Of a stretch of 64,000 nucleotides of DNA, positions 55,485 through 64,000 are shown piece after piece. This DNA comes from UBA6059 sp964351595. Its GTDB lineage: Bacteria > Bacteroidota > Bacteroidia > Cytophagales > Cyclobacteriaceae. The notes beneath the pieces were generated by a model. It searched no databases. It had not been told where the DNA came from and was given only the letters and a program-made list of their open reading frames with translations. Every line of letters begins with the position of its first letter. The stretch's first letter is position 1. A program made the position numbers and the translations under genes. The stretch is taken from the NCBI GenBank assembly GCA_964351595.1, contig CAYGOT010000007.1:1-64000 (forward strand), read 5' to 3'.

Positions 55485-55533
55485 CAGTTCCAAAAGAGAC
55501 AAGTATTCCCATCACAATAATAACTAATCGATA

Positions 55534-57042
55534 ATGGCAAATATTGGCAAAGTAACTCAGGTAATCGGGCCCGTAGTGGACGTTGCTTTTGATGCTGAAG
55601 GCTCTAAGCTCCCTAGCATTCTCAATGCACTTTCAGTGACTAAACAAGATGGTAGCGTGATTATCATGGAGGTGCAGCAGCACCTTGGCGAAGATCGTGT
55701 AAGAGCTATCGCGATGGAAGGTACTGAAGGCTTAAGTCGTGGCATTGAAGTCACTGATTTGGGACAGCCGATATCTATGCCTGTAGGCGATGACATCAAA
55801 GGTCGCTTGTTCAATGTGGTGGGTGATGCGATTGACGGAATCGAACAACCTGAAGGCAAGCAGCGACTTTCTATTCACAGATCTGCTCCGAAGTTTGAAG
55901 ATCTTTCCACTTCTTCTGAGGTACTCTACACAGGTATCAAGGTAATTGACCTTATCGAGCCTTATGCCAAAGGTGGTAAGATTGGACTTTTTGGTGGTGC
56001 CGGTGTTGGTAAGACGGTACTGATCCAGGAGTTGATCAACAACATTGCAAAAGCATACTCTGGTCTTTCAGTATTTGCTGGTGTAGGTGAGCGTACCCGT
56101 GAGGGTAATGACTTGCTTAGAGAGATGATTGAGTCGGGTATTGTGACCTACGGTGATGACTTCTTGCACTCACTGGAAGAAGGTGGATGGGATCTTACTA
56201 AAGTTGATAAAACCAAACTTTCTGATTCGAAAGCAACATTCGTATTTGGTCAGATGAATGAGCCTCCCGGGGCTCGTGCACGTGTGGCATTGTCTGGTTT
56301 GACCTTAGCAGAATATTTCAGGGACGGTGATGGCTCTGGAGCAGGTAGAGATATTCTATTTTTCATTGACAATATATTCCGATTTACTCAGGCAGGTTCT
56401 GAGGTATCAGCCCTTCTGGGTAGGATGCCATCAGCCGTGGGTTATCAGCCTACATTGGCCTCAGAGATGGGTGCAATGCAGGAGCGTATCACATCGACCA
56501 AGAACGGTTCTATTACCTCTGTACAAGCGGTGTACGTACCTGCGGATGACTTGACTGACCCGGCTCCAGCGACTACATTCTCTCACCTTGATGCGACTAC
56601 AGTACTTTCGAGAAAGATTGCTGAGTTAGGCATCTATCCCGCTGTGGACCCATTGGATTCTACGTCGAGGATATTGAGTGAAGAGGTAGTAGGCGAAGAG
56701 CACTACGGCTGTGCACAGCGAGTAAAGGAGATACTCCAGCGCTACAAAGAATTACAGGATATCATTGCTATCCTCGGTATGGACGAATTGTCTGACGAGG
56801 ATAAGGAAGTCGTGCATAGAGCACGAAGAGTACAACGATTCCTTTCTCAGCCATTCCACGTAGCAGAGGCTTTCACCGGTCTTACAGGTGAGTTGGTAAA
56901 CATCAAGGATACGATCAAAGGCTTCAATATGATTATGGATGGTGAGTTAGATCACCTACCGGAAGCGGCGTTCAACCTCAAGGGTACCATCGAGCAAGCT
57001 ATCGCGGCAGGTGAAAAAATGATGGCAGAAGCAAAAGACTAA
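55534..57042 (+). CDS. atpD: ATP synthase F1 subunit beta
   Basis: A 502-residue catalytic subunit. Walker A GGAGVGKTV, the GERTREGNDL segment with the catalytic Glu/Arg region, Walker B ILFFIDNIFRFTQ, and ALLGRMPSAVGYQPTL. Its closest relatives are bacterial F-type rather than V-type. atpC follows after five bases. Other ATP synthase genes are not in the window, the split arrangement known in this phylum. Confidence 0.97.
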   Translation: MANIGKVTQVIGPVVDVAFDAEGSKLPSILNALSVTKQDGSVIIMEVQQHLGEDRVRAIAMEGTEGLSRGIEVTDLGQPISMPVGDDIKGRLFNVVGDAIDGIEQPEGKQRLSIHRSAPKFEDLSTSSEVLYTGIKVIDLIEPYAKGGKIGLFGGAGVGKTVLIQELINNIAKAYSGLSVFAGVGERTREGNDLLREMIESGIVTYGDDFLHSLEEGGWDLTKVDKTKLSDSKATFVFGQMNEPPGARARVALSGLTLAEYFRDGDGSGAGRDILFFIDNIFRFTQAGSEVSALLGRMPSAVGYQPTLASEMGAMQERITSTKNGSITSVQAVYVPADDLTDPAPATTFSHLDATTVLSRKIAELGIYPAVDPLDSTSRILSEEVVGEEHYGCAQRVKEILQRYKELQDIIAILGMDELSDEDKEVVHRARRVQRFLSQPFHVAEAFTGLTGELVNIKDTIKGFNMIMDGELDHLPEAAFNLKGTIEQAIAAGEKMMAEAKD

Positions 57043-57047
57043 AGACC

Positions 57048-57293
57048 ATGTTTTTAGAAATCTACACACCAGATAAGCAAGTATTCCAAGGCGAGGTGGA
57101 CGCTACCACCCTACCGGGAATAGATGGATCACTTCAGATTCTTAATAATCACGCGCCTTTGATTTGCCCGTTGGGTAAAGGTGACTTGAGATATAAGAAG
57201 AAAAAAGATGATGTCACAATGACAGTCGAGGGTGGTGTAGTAGAAGTATTGAATAATAAAGTGACAGTATTAGCAGAGTCGATTACAGAATAA
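57048..57293 (+). CDS. atpC: ATP synthase F1 subunit epsilon
   Basis: An 81-residue short epsilon chain containing only the N-terminal beta-sandwich (LEIYTPDKQVFQGEV, PGIDGSLQILNNHAPLI) without the C-terminal helical hairpin that inhibits some enzymes. It forms a two-gene unit with atpD and ends at a strong terminator. Confidence 0.93.
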   Translation: MFLEIYTPDKQVFQGEVDATTLPGIDGSLQILNNHAPLICPLGKGDLRYKKKKDDVTMTVEGGVVEVLNNKVTVLAESITE

Positions 57294-57320
57294 GCTAATC
57301 TCTACAATAGATACCTAATC

Positions 57321-57345
57321 AAAACCCCGCTAGTCGGGGTTTTTT
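57321..57345. terminator. Bidirectional terminator between atpC and the DUF6787 gene
   Basis: AAAACCCCG-CTAGT-CGGGGTTTT stem with T and A runs on both sides. It overlaps the stop codon of the convergent DUF6787 gene (57330-57332). Confidence 0.88.
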
Positions 57346-57635
57346 GTTTTCTGACCAGTCATACGATTCCACATCTTCTTTTCGAATTGCCAAAAGAAAT
57401 CAAACTGCCCCAATAGGAATCCATACGCTAACAGAATCACATTATAAACTGGCAGAATCAGTAGATAGTAGAGAATAGTAAAAAGGAGAGGTTGTTCTCC
57501 ATTCTCCGTAAATAGCCCTACAATAGGCCGCTTCAGCAGCATCACCGTAGTACCCGTTGCAGCAAACACAATCAGGACAAGTACCACCTGCGTAATACTC
57601 TTAAGCCCCCAGCGCTGCTGCAGTTTTTCAAGCAT
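57330..57635 (-). CDS. DUF6787-family small membrane protein
   Basis: A 101-residue protein with two or three hydrophobic segments (ITQVVLVLIVFAATGTTVML, then LLFTILYYLLILPVYNVILL) and conserved-looking QRWG and FWQFEKKMWNRM. It fits the DUF6787 family, which I recall from Bacteroidota, function unknown. The start at 57635 overlaps the rluA stop by eight bases (ATGCTTGA). Confidence 0.8.
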   Translation of the reverse strand: MLEKLQQRWGLKSITQVVLVLIVFAATGTTVMLLKRPIVGLFTENGEQPLLFTILYYLLILPVYNVILLAYGFLLGQFDFFWQFEKKMWNRMTGQKTKNPD

Positions 57636-58341
57636 CCCGGATCTTTTTAAACTCATTCCATAGCACCATGTCTGGCACTGGGGCTGTATAGCGTACTATT
57701 GTCTTTAGCACCGGATGCTCGAATTCAAGATTTCTCGCATGGAGACAGATGCTGGCGTCATCATTGGGAGGTGGGTTACCGTACCTTAGATCGCCGATAA
57801 TCGGACAGCCGACCTTAGCCAGCTGTACCCTAATTTGATGCGGTCGTCCTGTCTCGGGCTCCACAGATAAGAGATGCTTTCGCTGCACGCTATTGACTAC
57901 TCTATAAGTCAGAGTGGATTCCAGACTACCCGGCTTCTTGCGCGTATAGGCTGAAGTCACATTGCGCGTCTTATCTTTTATCAACCAATGCACCAATACC
58001 TCTTCGGTCTCCGGGGGTCTGTTTTTGACGATTGCCCAATAGGTCTTCTTTACCTGACGCTCCTGAAAAAGTTTGTTCAACCGCGTCAGCGCCTTCGAAG
58101 TTTTTGCGAAAACAATCACACCACTCACGGGTCGATCCAGGCGATGAACTACACCCATGAATACATTGCCGGGCTTGTTGTATTTACGCCTGACATAATC
58201 CTTGCAAATGTCTGCAAGTGTGACATCCCCGGTCGAATCTCCCTGCACCAGTACACCTGCCGGCTTATTGATCACCAGCAGGTGATTATCTTCATGGATT
58301 ATTTCTAGGGAGATTCTCAAAACGCGTAATTTAGAGGCCAA
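57628..58341 (-). CDS. RluA-family pseudouridine synthase
   Basis: A 237-residue enzyme that isomerises uridine to pseudouridine in rRNA or tRNA. The catalytic aspartate is in MGVVHRLDRPVSGV; LLVINKPAGVLV and ETGRPHQIRVQL are family hallmarks. No S4 domain is present. There is no ATG near the start; TTG at 58341 or 58320 is likely used. It is coupled to the downstream DUF6787 gene. The target base cannot be assigned. Confidence 0.92.
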   Translation of the reverse strand: MASKLRVLRISLEIIHEDNHLLVINKPAGVLVQGDSTGDVTLADICKDYVRRKYNKPGNVFMGVVHRLDRPVSGVIVFAKTSKALTRLNKLFQERQVKKTYWAIVKNRPPETEEVLVHWLIKDKTRNVTSAYTRKKPGSLESTLTYRVVNSVQRKHLLSVEPETGRPHQIRVQLAKVGCPIIGDLRYGNPPPNDDASICLHARNLEFEHPVLKTIVRYTAPVPDMVLWNEFKKIRDA

Positions 58342-58353
58342 AGGTAGTTGTAG

Positions 58354-59499
58354 ATGGACAAAAGCAAGCCAGTAAACACGTTCAAGATCATGAGGTTCTT
58401 TCTGATCATCGTAGTGATTTACTTGCTACTGACCAACTATGACATGGATCATAGCGGCCTTCCCCAGACACTTGATCCACCCGCGGTGGATGTGCTTGGT
58501 GAAAATCAGGGCGAAGGTAATTTTGTCGGTATTCAACCTTTTATGGAGCCTATTGATTACGCTTCTGACTCTAATTTTTTCAAGAAACTAGATCATTATT
58601 TTTCTGTCGCTCAGTCGCAGCACCTCTTCAATGAAAAAAGTATTGTCGTGCTTCCCGAGCACATCGGCACATGGCTCGTTGCTCAAAATGAGCGTAACCT
58701 TGTCTACACATCTGATAACATAGAAGAAGCGATGAGGGCAGTTGTCATACGTAACTTCCTCAGTTTCTTACCAGAATACTTCTCGGCTGATGAAGAAGAC
58801 CAGGCTAAGTCCGCATTATTCAGAGTCAAGTCCGCTCAAATAGCAATCACCTATACACGGGTCATGAAATCACTTGCATCAAAATACAAGGTGACTGTAG
58901 TTGGGGGTTCATTGATTCTGCCCAACCCAAAAGTTGAAGAAGACAGCTTGATACTAGAAGGCGGAGCATTATACAATTCCAGCCTTGTCTTCTATCCTGA
59001 TGGGAGCACCGATCCGAAAATCACCAAAAAAGCTTTCCCAGTGATGGACGAGCAAAGCATGCTCGCTTCTGCAAAAGCTGATGAGCTTCCGGTCTACAAG
59101 ACACTGGCAGGCAATCTGTCAGTTATGATCTGTGCCGACTCATGGTATCCATCAGCCTATCAATGTGTTCAAAAGAAAGGCGCTACATTATTAGCCATTC
59201 CCTCCTATTCTGCCGGTGATGATCTCTGGGCTACCAAATGGCAAGGCTACAATGGTGCTCCTAACCCGGTAGATGTGGACACCACGGATATTGGTGACAT
59301 CACCGAAGAAATGGCATGGCTGAAGTACAGCATGAGCGGCAGGGCGCAAAAAACTGGAATCAAAAACGGCATCAACGTATTCCTGAGAGGCAATCTCTGG
59401 GACATGGGCTCTGATGGTAAGACTATTAGTCTCAGACAAGGAGGCCTCAAAGTGAATGATGCCAGTCAAAAGGCCACTATTACTTGCCTTTGGTTCTGA
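58354..59499 (+). CDS. Membrane-anchored nitrilase-superfamily protein
   Basis: A 381-residue protein with an N-terminal membrane anchor (about 12-28, IMRFFLIIVVIYLLLTN) and a carbon-nitrogen hydrolase domain. The triad is readable: E102 (VVLPEHIGT), a lysine at ITKKAFP, and C260 (VMICADSWYP). The nearest well-known membrane-bound relative is apolipoprotein N-acyltransferase (Lnt), but the multi-helix Lnt membrane domain is absent. It probably acts outside the cytoplasm as an amidase or transferase; substrate unknown. It is convergent with prfC. Confidence 0.8.
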   Translation: MDKSKPVNTFKIMRFFLIIVVIYLLLTNYDMDHSGLPQTLDPPAVDVLGENQGEGNFVGIQPFMEPIDYASDSNFFKKLDHYFSVAQSQHLFNEKSIVVLPEHIGTWLVAQNERNLVYTSDNIEEAMRAVVIRNFLSFLPEYFSADEEDQAKSALFRVKSAQIAITYTRVMKSLASKYKVTVVGGSLILPNPKVEEDSLILEGGALYNSSLVFYPDGSTDPKITKKAFPVMDEQSMLASAKADELPVYKTLAGNLSVMICADSWYPSAYQCVQKKGATLLAIPSYSAGDDLWATKWQGYNGAPNPVDVDTTDIGDITEEMAWLKYSMSGRAQKTGIKNGINVFLRGNLWDMGSDGKTISLRQGGLKVNDASQKATITCLWF

Positions 59500-59510
59500 T
59501 CAATGGAGAA

Positions 59511-61091
59511 CTAGAACTCCGAAGTAAAGTGGAACTGGATGTCAGGGAAATTATCCTGAACCATCTGCAACCAGGCCTTTGACTCTGCCATAAAGACCAG
59601 CTTATCATCTTTGTCTTTGGCAATATAACGCTGCTTAGAGTCGACGAACTCATCCATCTTAGCCTGGCTTTTTGCGCTTATCCAGCACGCCTTGTAGATG
59701 TTCAGTGGCTGAAACTGCAGCGTAGCATTATACTCATTCTTTAGGCGATATTGGATTACTTCGAACTGGAGGGCACCAACTGTACCTACCACCTTTCGCT
59801 GACCGAATTCATAAGTGAAAAGCTGTGCAACCCCTTCATCCATCAACTGATTCAGGCCTTTATCCAGTTGCTTGGACTTCATCGCATCCATATTGATGAC
59901 CTCTTTGAACATCTCGGGCGAGAAGGATGGAATTCCTTTGTAGTTGCCCTTCTCTCCTTCGGTCAGGGTATCCCCAATTTTTAGATTGCCTGTGTCATAA
60001 AGTCCGACAATATCGCCAGGGAACGCCTCGTCAATCGTCTCCTTCTGCTGTGCCATAAAGGCAGTGGCATTCGAGAAGCGAAACTGCTTGTCCTGACGCA
60101 CATGATAATAATTACTCCCTCGCTGAAATGTCCCGGAGCACACTCGCGCAAAAGCGATTCTATTGCGGTGCTTGGGGTCCATGTTAGCATGGATCTTGAA
60201 GATAAAGCCTGAGAATTTGTCCTCAGTGGGTACAACCGTCCGAAGCTCCGTCTCTCTCGGGATTGGCGGAGGTGCGATTTGTATGAAGCAGTCCAATAAC
60301 TCACGGACGCCAAAGTTATTCACAGCACTGCCAAAGAAAACAGGCGCTACTTTGCCTTGACGATACTCCTCCACATCTAGAGGATCATATACACCCTCTA
60401 CCAACTCCACCTCTTCACGAAGCAGCTTTACAGCTGACTCTGGCAGGCTTTTATCCAGCTGAGGATCGTCAATGCCATTAATCTTTACTACATCCGTGAC
60501 CTTCTTGGTTTTGCTTGGCTCATAGAGGTTAAGATTATTCTCGTACATGTTGTAGACGCCTCTTAGCGACTTGCCCATGCCTATTGGCCAGCTCATCGGG
60601 CGCACCTTGATATCAAGTTTTTCCTCAATCTCGTCCAGCAGGTCAAAAGCATCACGTCCCTCTCGGTCAAGCTTATTGATAAAGCAGAGTACGGGCGTAT
60701 TGCGCATACGGCAGACTTCCATGAGCTTCTCCGTCTGTCCCTCCACACCTTTCACACAGTCAATCACCATGATGACACTATCGACGGCCGTCAGTGTGCG
60801 GTAGGTATCTTCGGCAAAATCCTTGTGACCAGGGGTGTCGAGGATATTGATCTTGAGATCGTTGTAGTTGAAGCCCATCACCGAAGTAGCCACAGAAATG
60901 CCTCGTTGCTTCTCTATGTCCATCCAGTCAGAGCGCGTACCCACATCGATCTTGTTGGATTTCACCGCCCCAGCCGTCTGGATCGCTCCACCAAACAAGA
61001 GTAATTTTTCTGTCAAAGTCGTCTTACCTGCATCGGGGTGAGCGATGATGGCAAATGTGCGCCGCTTTTGTATTTCTTGTTTTAGTGTCAT
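59511..61091 (-). CDS. prfC: Peptide chain release factor 3
   Basis: A 526-residue translational GTPase that recycles RF1/RF2. Start MTLKQEIQKRRTFAIIAHPD at 61091 matches the family; eight upstream codons are excluded. Motifs are G1 AHPDAGKTT, G2 GISVATSVMGF, G3 DTPGHKDF and G4 NKLDREGRD, and the C-terminal domain VGTVGALQFEVIQYRL is RF3-specific. Confidence 0.95.
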   Translation of the reverse strand: MTLKQEIQKRRTFAIIAHPDAGKTTLTEKLLLFGGAIQTAGAVKSNKIDVGTRSDWMDIEKQRGISVATSVMGFNYNDLKINILDTPGHKDFAEDTYRTLTAVDSVIMVIDCVKGVEGQTEKLMEVCRMRNTPVLCFINKLDREGRDAFDLLDEIEEKLDIKVRPMSWPIGMGKSLRGVYNMYENNLNLYEPSKTKKVTDVVKINGIDDPQLDKSLPESAVKLLREEVELVEGVYDPLDVEEYRQGKVAPVFFGSAVNNFGVRELLDCFIQIAPPPIPRETELRTVVPTEDKFSGFIFKIHANMDPKHRNRIAFARVCSGTFQRGSNYYHVRQDKQFRFSNATAFMAQQKETIDEAFPGDIVGLYDTGNLKIGDTLTEGEKGNYKGIPSFSPEMFKEVINMDAMKSKQLDKGLNQLMDEGVAQLFTYEFGQRKVVGTVGALQFEVIQYRLKNEYNATLQFQPLNIYKACWISAKSQAKMDEFVDSKQRYIAKDKDDKLVFMAESKAWLQMVQDNFPDIQFHFTSEF

Positions 61092-61561
61092 GCCTGCTGA
61101 ATTATCAGGGCGCAAAGATAAAATGATTATTAAAGATCATGTCTATGGCGCACAAAGGATTAAGGATAATGTGATGTCGACCAATGAGTTTCCCGATTAG
61201 CACAAAGCAGGCGTCCGTCGGTCTGGAACCGTAGGACTCTGAACAAACCAGGCGCCCCGCAAGACTTACGAAGTTTTAAAAACTTCGTAAGTCTGACAGT
61301 GCTAATAAGGGCCTTAAGGCGATGGGCGAGACCGAAGTGGCATGGGCGTGGGAGGCTCGACCCGCCGCGAGGGGGCTTATGTGCGTGGAACATGGCGTAG
61401 GGTCGTGCGATTCCAGAGGTTCTGTATCGACCAGCTACCGCAATAAGTGAATGCCTGTCATACGCTGCTGTCATTATGTCACCTTTTTGGTATTGGCACA
61501 ACCATTGATATAAGGGGAGCATAACAAGAAATAAATTACTGACGATAATAAAACATATATC
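61092..61561. other. Intergenic region between prfC and dnaK
   Basis: No gene is seen in about 470 bases. It holds REP-like palindrome copy 2 (61262-61294). The last 120 bases should contain the dnaK promoter, but no TTTG-N19-TAnnTTTG fit or CIRCE element was found. Confidence 0.5.
61262..61294. repeat. REP-like perfect palindrome, copy 2
   Basis: Sixteen-base arms (AGACTTACGAAGTTTT and its complement) around one A; identical to the arms at 6204-6238, where the centre is G. Flanking sequences differ, so only the palindrome is repeated. Confidence 0.85.
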
Positions 61562-63499
61562 ATGGGAAAAATAATTGGTATCGACTTAGGAACCACTAAC
61601 TCATGTGTCGCCGTAATGGAGGGTAATGAGCCGGTAGTGATCCCTAATAGCGAGGGAAAACGCACCACTCCTTCTATCGTGGCTTTTTTGGACAATGGGA
61701 AGGGTGAGAGGAAAGTAGGTGACCCTGCAAAAAGACAGGCAATCACCAACCCTCAAAATACCGTGAGCTCTGTGAAGAGGTTCATGGGTAAGAAATTTAA
61801 CGATGTAGCTGCCGAGCGCAAGAATATGTCTTATGGCCTGGAAAGTGGCAATAATGACACAATCCGCGTGAAGATCGGTGATAGAAACTATACTCCTCAG
61901 GAGCTTTCAGCGATGATTCTTCAAAAAATGAAGTCTACTGCTGAAGACTACCTGGGAACTGAAGTAAAAGAGGCGGTGATCACTGTACCTGCTTACTTCA
62001 ATGACGCTGAGCGTCAAGCGACAAAAGAAGCTGGCGCGATTGCTGGCCTTGAGGTGAAAAGAATCATCAATGAGCCTACTGCTGCGGCATTGGCTTATGG
62101 TCTTGATAAGAAAAATCAGGAAATGAAGATAGCGGTGTATGACCTTGGTGGTGGTACATTCGATATTTCGATCCTTGAATTGGGTGATGGTGTATTCGAA
62201 GTGAAATCTACTAATGGTGATGTACACCTTGGTGGTGACGACTTTGACTCAGTGATCATCGACTGGTTAGCGGCCGAGTTTAAGTCTGACGAAGGACTTG
62301 ATCTTACAAAAGATCCTATGGCCCTTCAGCGTTTGAAAGAAGCTGCTGAGAAAGCTAAGATCGAATTGTCCAGCTCTTCCAGCACTGAGATCAACTTGCC
62401 TTATATCATGCCGGTAGACGGTGTGCCTAAGCACTTGGTGAGAACACTGAGCCGTGCAAAATTTGAGCAACTGTCTGACGCTCTAGTGAAGAGATCATTG
62501 GAGCCATGTAAGAAAGCATTGTCAGATGCTGGCATGAACATCTCTGAAATAGATGAGGTGATTCTGGTAGGTGGATCAACAAGAATCCCTAGAATCCAGG
62601 AAGAAGTTGAGAGGTTCTTCGGCAAGAAGCCTTCAAAGGGTGTAAACCCTGATGAGGTGGTGGCCATCGGTGCTGCAATCCAGGGTGGTGTATTGACCGG
62701 TGAAGTAAAGGATGTCCTGCTTCTTGATGTCACTCCTCTTTCACTTGGCATTGAGACCATGGGTGGAGTAATGACCAAGTTGATCGAGTCTAACACTACG
62801 ATCCCTACCCGTAAGTCGGAGGTATTCTCTACTGCTGCTGATAATCAGCCATCTGTAGAAATCCACGTACTCCAGGGTGAGCGCGCTATGGCGAAGGACA
62901 ACAGAACGATTGGAAGGTTCCACCTTGATGGTATACCACCATCACCTCGTGGGGTACCCCAAATCGAAGTGACTTTCGACATAGATGCCAACGGTATCAT
63001 GAACGTATCCGCTAAGGATAAAGGCACTGGTAAAGAGCAGAAAATCAGAATCGAGGCTTCATCCGGATTGACAGATGAGGAAATCGAAAAGATGAAGAAT
63101 GAGGCAAAAGCCAATGCTGACTCTGATAAGGAAGCTAAAGAGAAGATCGATAAGATCAACGCAGCTGACTCGCTCATCTTCCAAACTGACAAGCAGTTAT
63201 CGGAGTATGGTGATAAGCTCTCTGATGCCAATAAGACTGCCATCGAAGGTGCATTGACCAAGCTGAGAGAGGCTCATGGTAAGCAGGATATAGCTGCGAT
63301 CGATGCGTCGATGGAAAAGCTCAATACTGTATGGCAAGCTGCCAGCCAGGAAATATACGCTGCACAGCAAGCGGCTGCTGGTGGAGCTGAAGGAGGCCCT
63401 GCCGAAGGTGCTGCTCCCGGTGGAGAAGCTGAAGGTGATGCAAACGACTCTGACGTGTCAGATGTAGAATTCGAAGAGGTAAGCGACGAGAAAAAGTAA
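61562..63499 (+). CDS. dnaK: Molecular chaperone DnaK (Hsp70)
   Basis: A 645-residue Hsp70. The N-terminal IIGIDLGTTNSCVAVMEG, phosphate-binding AVYDLGGGTFDIS, VILVGGSTRIPRIQ, the linker GEVKDVLLLDVTPLSLGIE and the C-terminal Gly/Ala-rich tail ending FEEVSDEKK are all present. Works with GrpE and DnaJ, encoded about 11 kb upstream. A strong terminator follows. Confidence 0.98.
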   Translation: MGKIIGIDLGTTNSCVAVMEGNEPVVIPNSEGKRTTPSIVAFLDNGKGERKVGDPAKRQAITNPQNTVSSVKRFMGKKFNDVAAERKNMSYGLESGNNDTIRVKIGDRNYTPQELSAMILQKMKSTAEDYLGTEVKEAVITVPAYFNDAERQATKEAGAIAGLEVKRIINEPTAAALAYGLDKKNQEMKIAVYDLGGGTFDISILELGDGVFEVKSTNGDVHLGGDDFDSVIIDWLAAEFKSDEGLDLTKDPMALQRLKEAAEKAKIELSSSSSTEINLPYIMPVDGVPKHLVRTLSRAKFEQLSDALVKRSLEPCKKALSDAGMNISEIDEVILVGGSTRIPRIQEEVERFFGKKPSKGVNPDEVVAIGAAIQGGVLTGEVKDVLLLDVTPLSLGIETMGGVMTKLIESNTTIPTRKSEVFSTAADNQPSVEIHVLQGERAMAKDNRTIGRFHLDGIPPSPRGVPQIEVTFDIDANGIMNVSAKDKGTGKEQKIRIEASSGLTDEEIEKMKNEAKANADSDKEAKEKIDKINAADSLIFQTDKQLSEYGDKLSDANKTAIEGALTKLREAHGKQDIAAIDASMEKLNTVWQAASQEIYAAQQAAAGGAEGGPAEGAAPGGEAEGDANDSDVSDVEFEEVSDEKK

Positions 63500-63521
63500 C
63501 TTACCCTAGTACATAGATCAT

Positions 63522-63555
63522 AAAGCCTTCGCTGATGTTTCAGCGAAGGCTTTTT
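63522..63555. terminator. Terminator after dnaK, bidirectional
   Basis: AAAGCCTTCGCTG / CAGCGAAGGCTTT stem with six-base loop and T run; the A run on the other side lets it also serve the convergent TPR gene. Confidence 0.9.
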
Positions 63556-63562
63556 CTTTTAT

Positions 63563-64000
63563 TTATGGTTGACCACATTCGGCTGTCAACGTTTCGAAGA
63601 CTTCAGTCATTCCTAATTTATACGCTTGCCATAAGCTAATACAAGCCTTCTCTTTGTCTGATTGAGAGTAAAGGTCATATAATAAGAAATGAGCGTAAGC
63701 GAGGTTAGGAAAATACTTAAGGACTTTTTCGACATCTTTAATGGCGCGTTCGTCCTCTCCTAAAAAGAATAATGCAGATCCACGTTGAATATAAAAAAAG
63801 GGGTTAACAACCATTTCTTCGTGCTCTTCGTTATCAAAAATTTCCATTGCTTTACTCATGTAAGGAATTGCTTCGCTCCCTTTTCGTTTCTGAATTAGGT
63901 CAATGCCAATCATCAAATTCACTCTACCATTACCCGGGTCAATCTTAAAAGCTTTGTCTAATTCTCTTTGCGCAAGACTATCCTCCTTCAGCTCATTTAG
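63563..64000 (-). CDS. TPR-repeat protein, N-terminus beyond window
   Basis: At least 146 codons remain open to the window edge, extending past the ATG at 63922. Repeats such as AQRELDKAFKIDPGNGRVN, GSEAIPYMSKAMEIFDN, DERAIKDVEKVLKYFPNLAY and EKACISLWQAYKLG give tetratricopeptide pairs of helices. Only the C-terminal part is seen, ending ECGQP. Its function is unknown; such proteins usually bind partner peptides. Confidence 0.8.
   Translation of the reverse strand, partial: LNELKEDSLAQRELDKAFKIDPGNGRVNLMIGIDLIQKRKGSEAIPYMSKAMEIFDNEEHEEMVVNPFFYIQRGSALFFLGEDERAIKDVEKVLKYFPNLAYAHFLLYDLYSQSDKEKACISLWQAYKLGMTEVFETLTAECGQP

Noticed and set aside
61295..61450. Possible tRNA-like or structured RNA in the GC-rich stretch before dnaK
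   Set aside because: No cloverleaf or T-loop motif could be traced and no conserved RNA motif was recognised.

Overview
The window reads as a chromosomal piece of a Bacteroidota bacterium, most likely of the Cytophagales type. Evidence: a PorP/SprF-type outer-membrane protein next to a giant SprB-repeat protein with a type B C-terminal secretion signal (type IX secretion), lineage-typical small families (DUF6577, DUF6787, DUF5700), a Bacteroidetes-type promoter (TTTG-N19-TAnnTTTG) before atpD, and weak or absent Shine-Dalgarno sites with several TTG/GTG starts. No species can be named from sequence reading alone.

Layout. 1-3.5 kb: the 3' part of a tRNA-Ser(UGA), a decayed second copy of it, an intact hipBA toxin-antitoxin pair flanked by 34-bp direct repeats, and a frameshifted AbiEi-like (DUF6577) antitoxin with its palindromic operators but no toxin. 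3.5-12.4 kb: a secreted DUF885 protein, a lactate/malate dehydrogenase-like enzyme, an ABC exporter, a short MscS channel, a sugar porter and an SLC12-type transporter. 12.4-12.8 kb: a fold-back, MITE-like repeat with 15-bp direct repeats at its ends. 13.1-22.9 kb: porP plus a 2,891-residue repeat protein. 22.9-26.5 kb: agmatine-to-putrescine enzymes (aguA, aguB), then a DUF4143 ATPase with two tiny genes. 26.6-33.5 kb: an SDR, an alkyltransferase-like protein, a PadR plus FtsX-type permease pair, a sodium:solute symporter, clpS and recR. 33.5-36.5 kb: a zinc-peptidase-like lipoprotein, a mazEF locus whose toxin is broken, and a porin-like barrel. 36.5-50.7 kb: core metabolism (aspartate aminotransferase, heptose kinase, arginine deiminase family, hemE, serine dehydratase), a hybrid histidine kinase, nucleotide salvage (upp, hpt, adk), obg, and grpE-dnaJ. 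50.8-64 kb: an ABC pair, a histidine kinase, atpDC, rluA-DUF6787, a membrane-anchored nitrilase-fold protein, prfC, dnaK and the end of a TPR gene.

How the genes fit together. Most of the window is housekeeping. The accessory part is concentrated in three places: the tRNA-Ser islet with toxin-antitoxin genes, the porP-giant adhesin pair, and the mazEF remnant. Of three toxin-antitoxin loci only hipBA looks intact; one has lost its toxin and carries a frameshifted antitoxin, and one keeps its antitoxin beside a multiply frameshifted toxin. The most striking structure is inside the giant gene: its SprB-like units are arranged in a three-unit super-repeat of about 780 bp that recurs seven times, preceded by a more AT-rich block that lacks this order. 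No CRISPR array, phage or transposase gene was seen.
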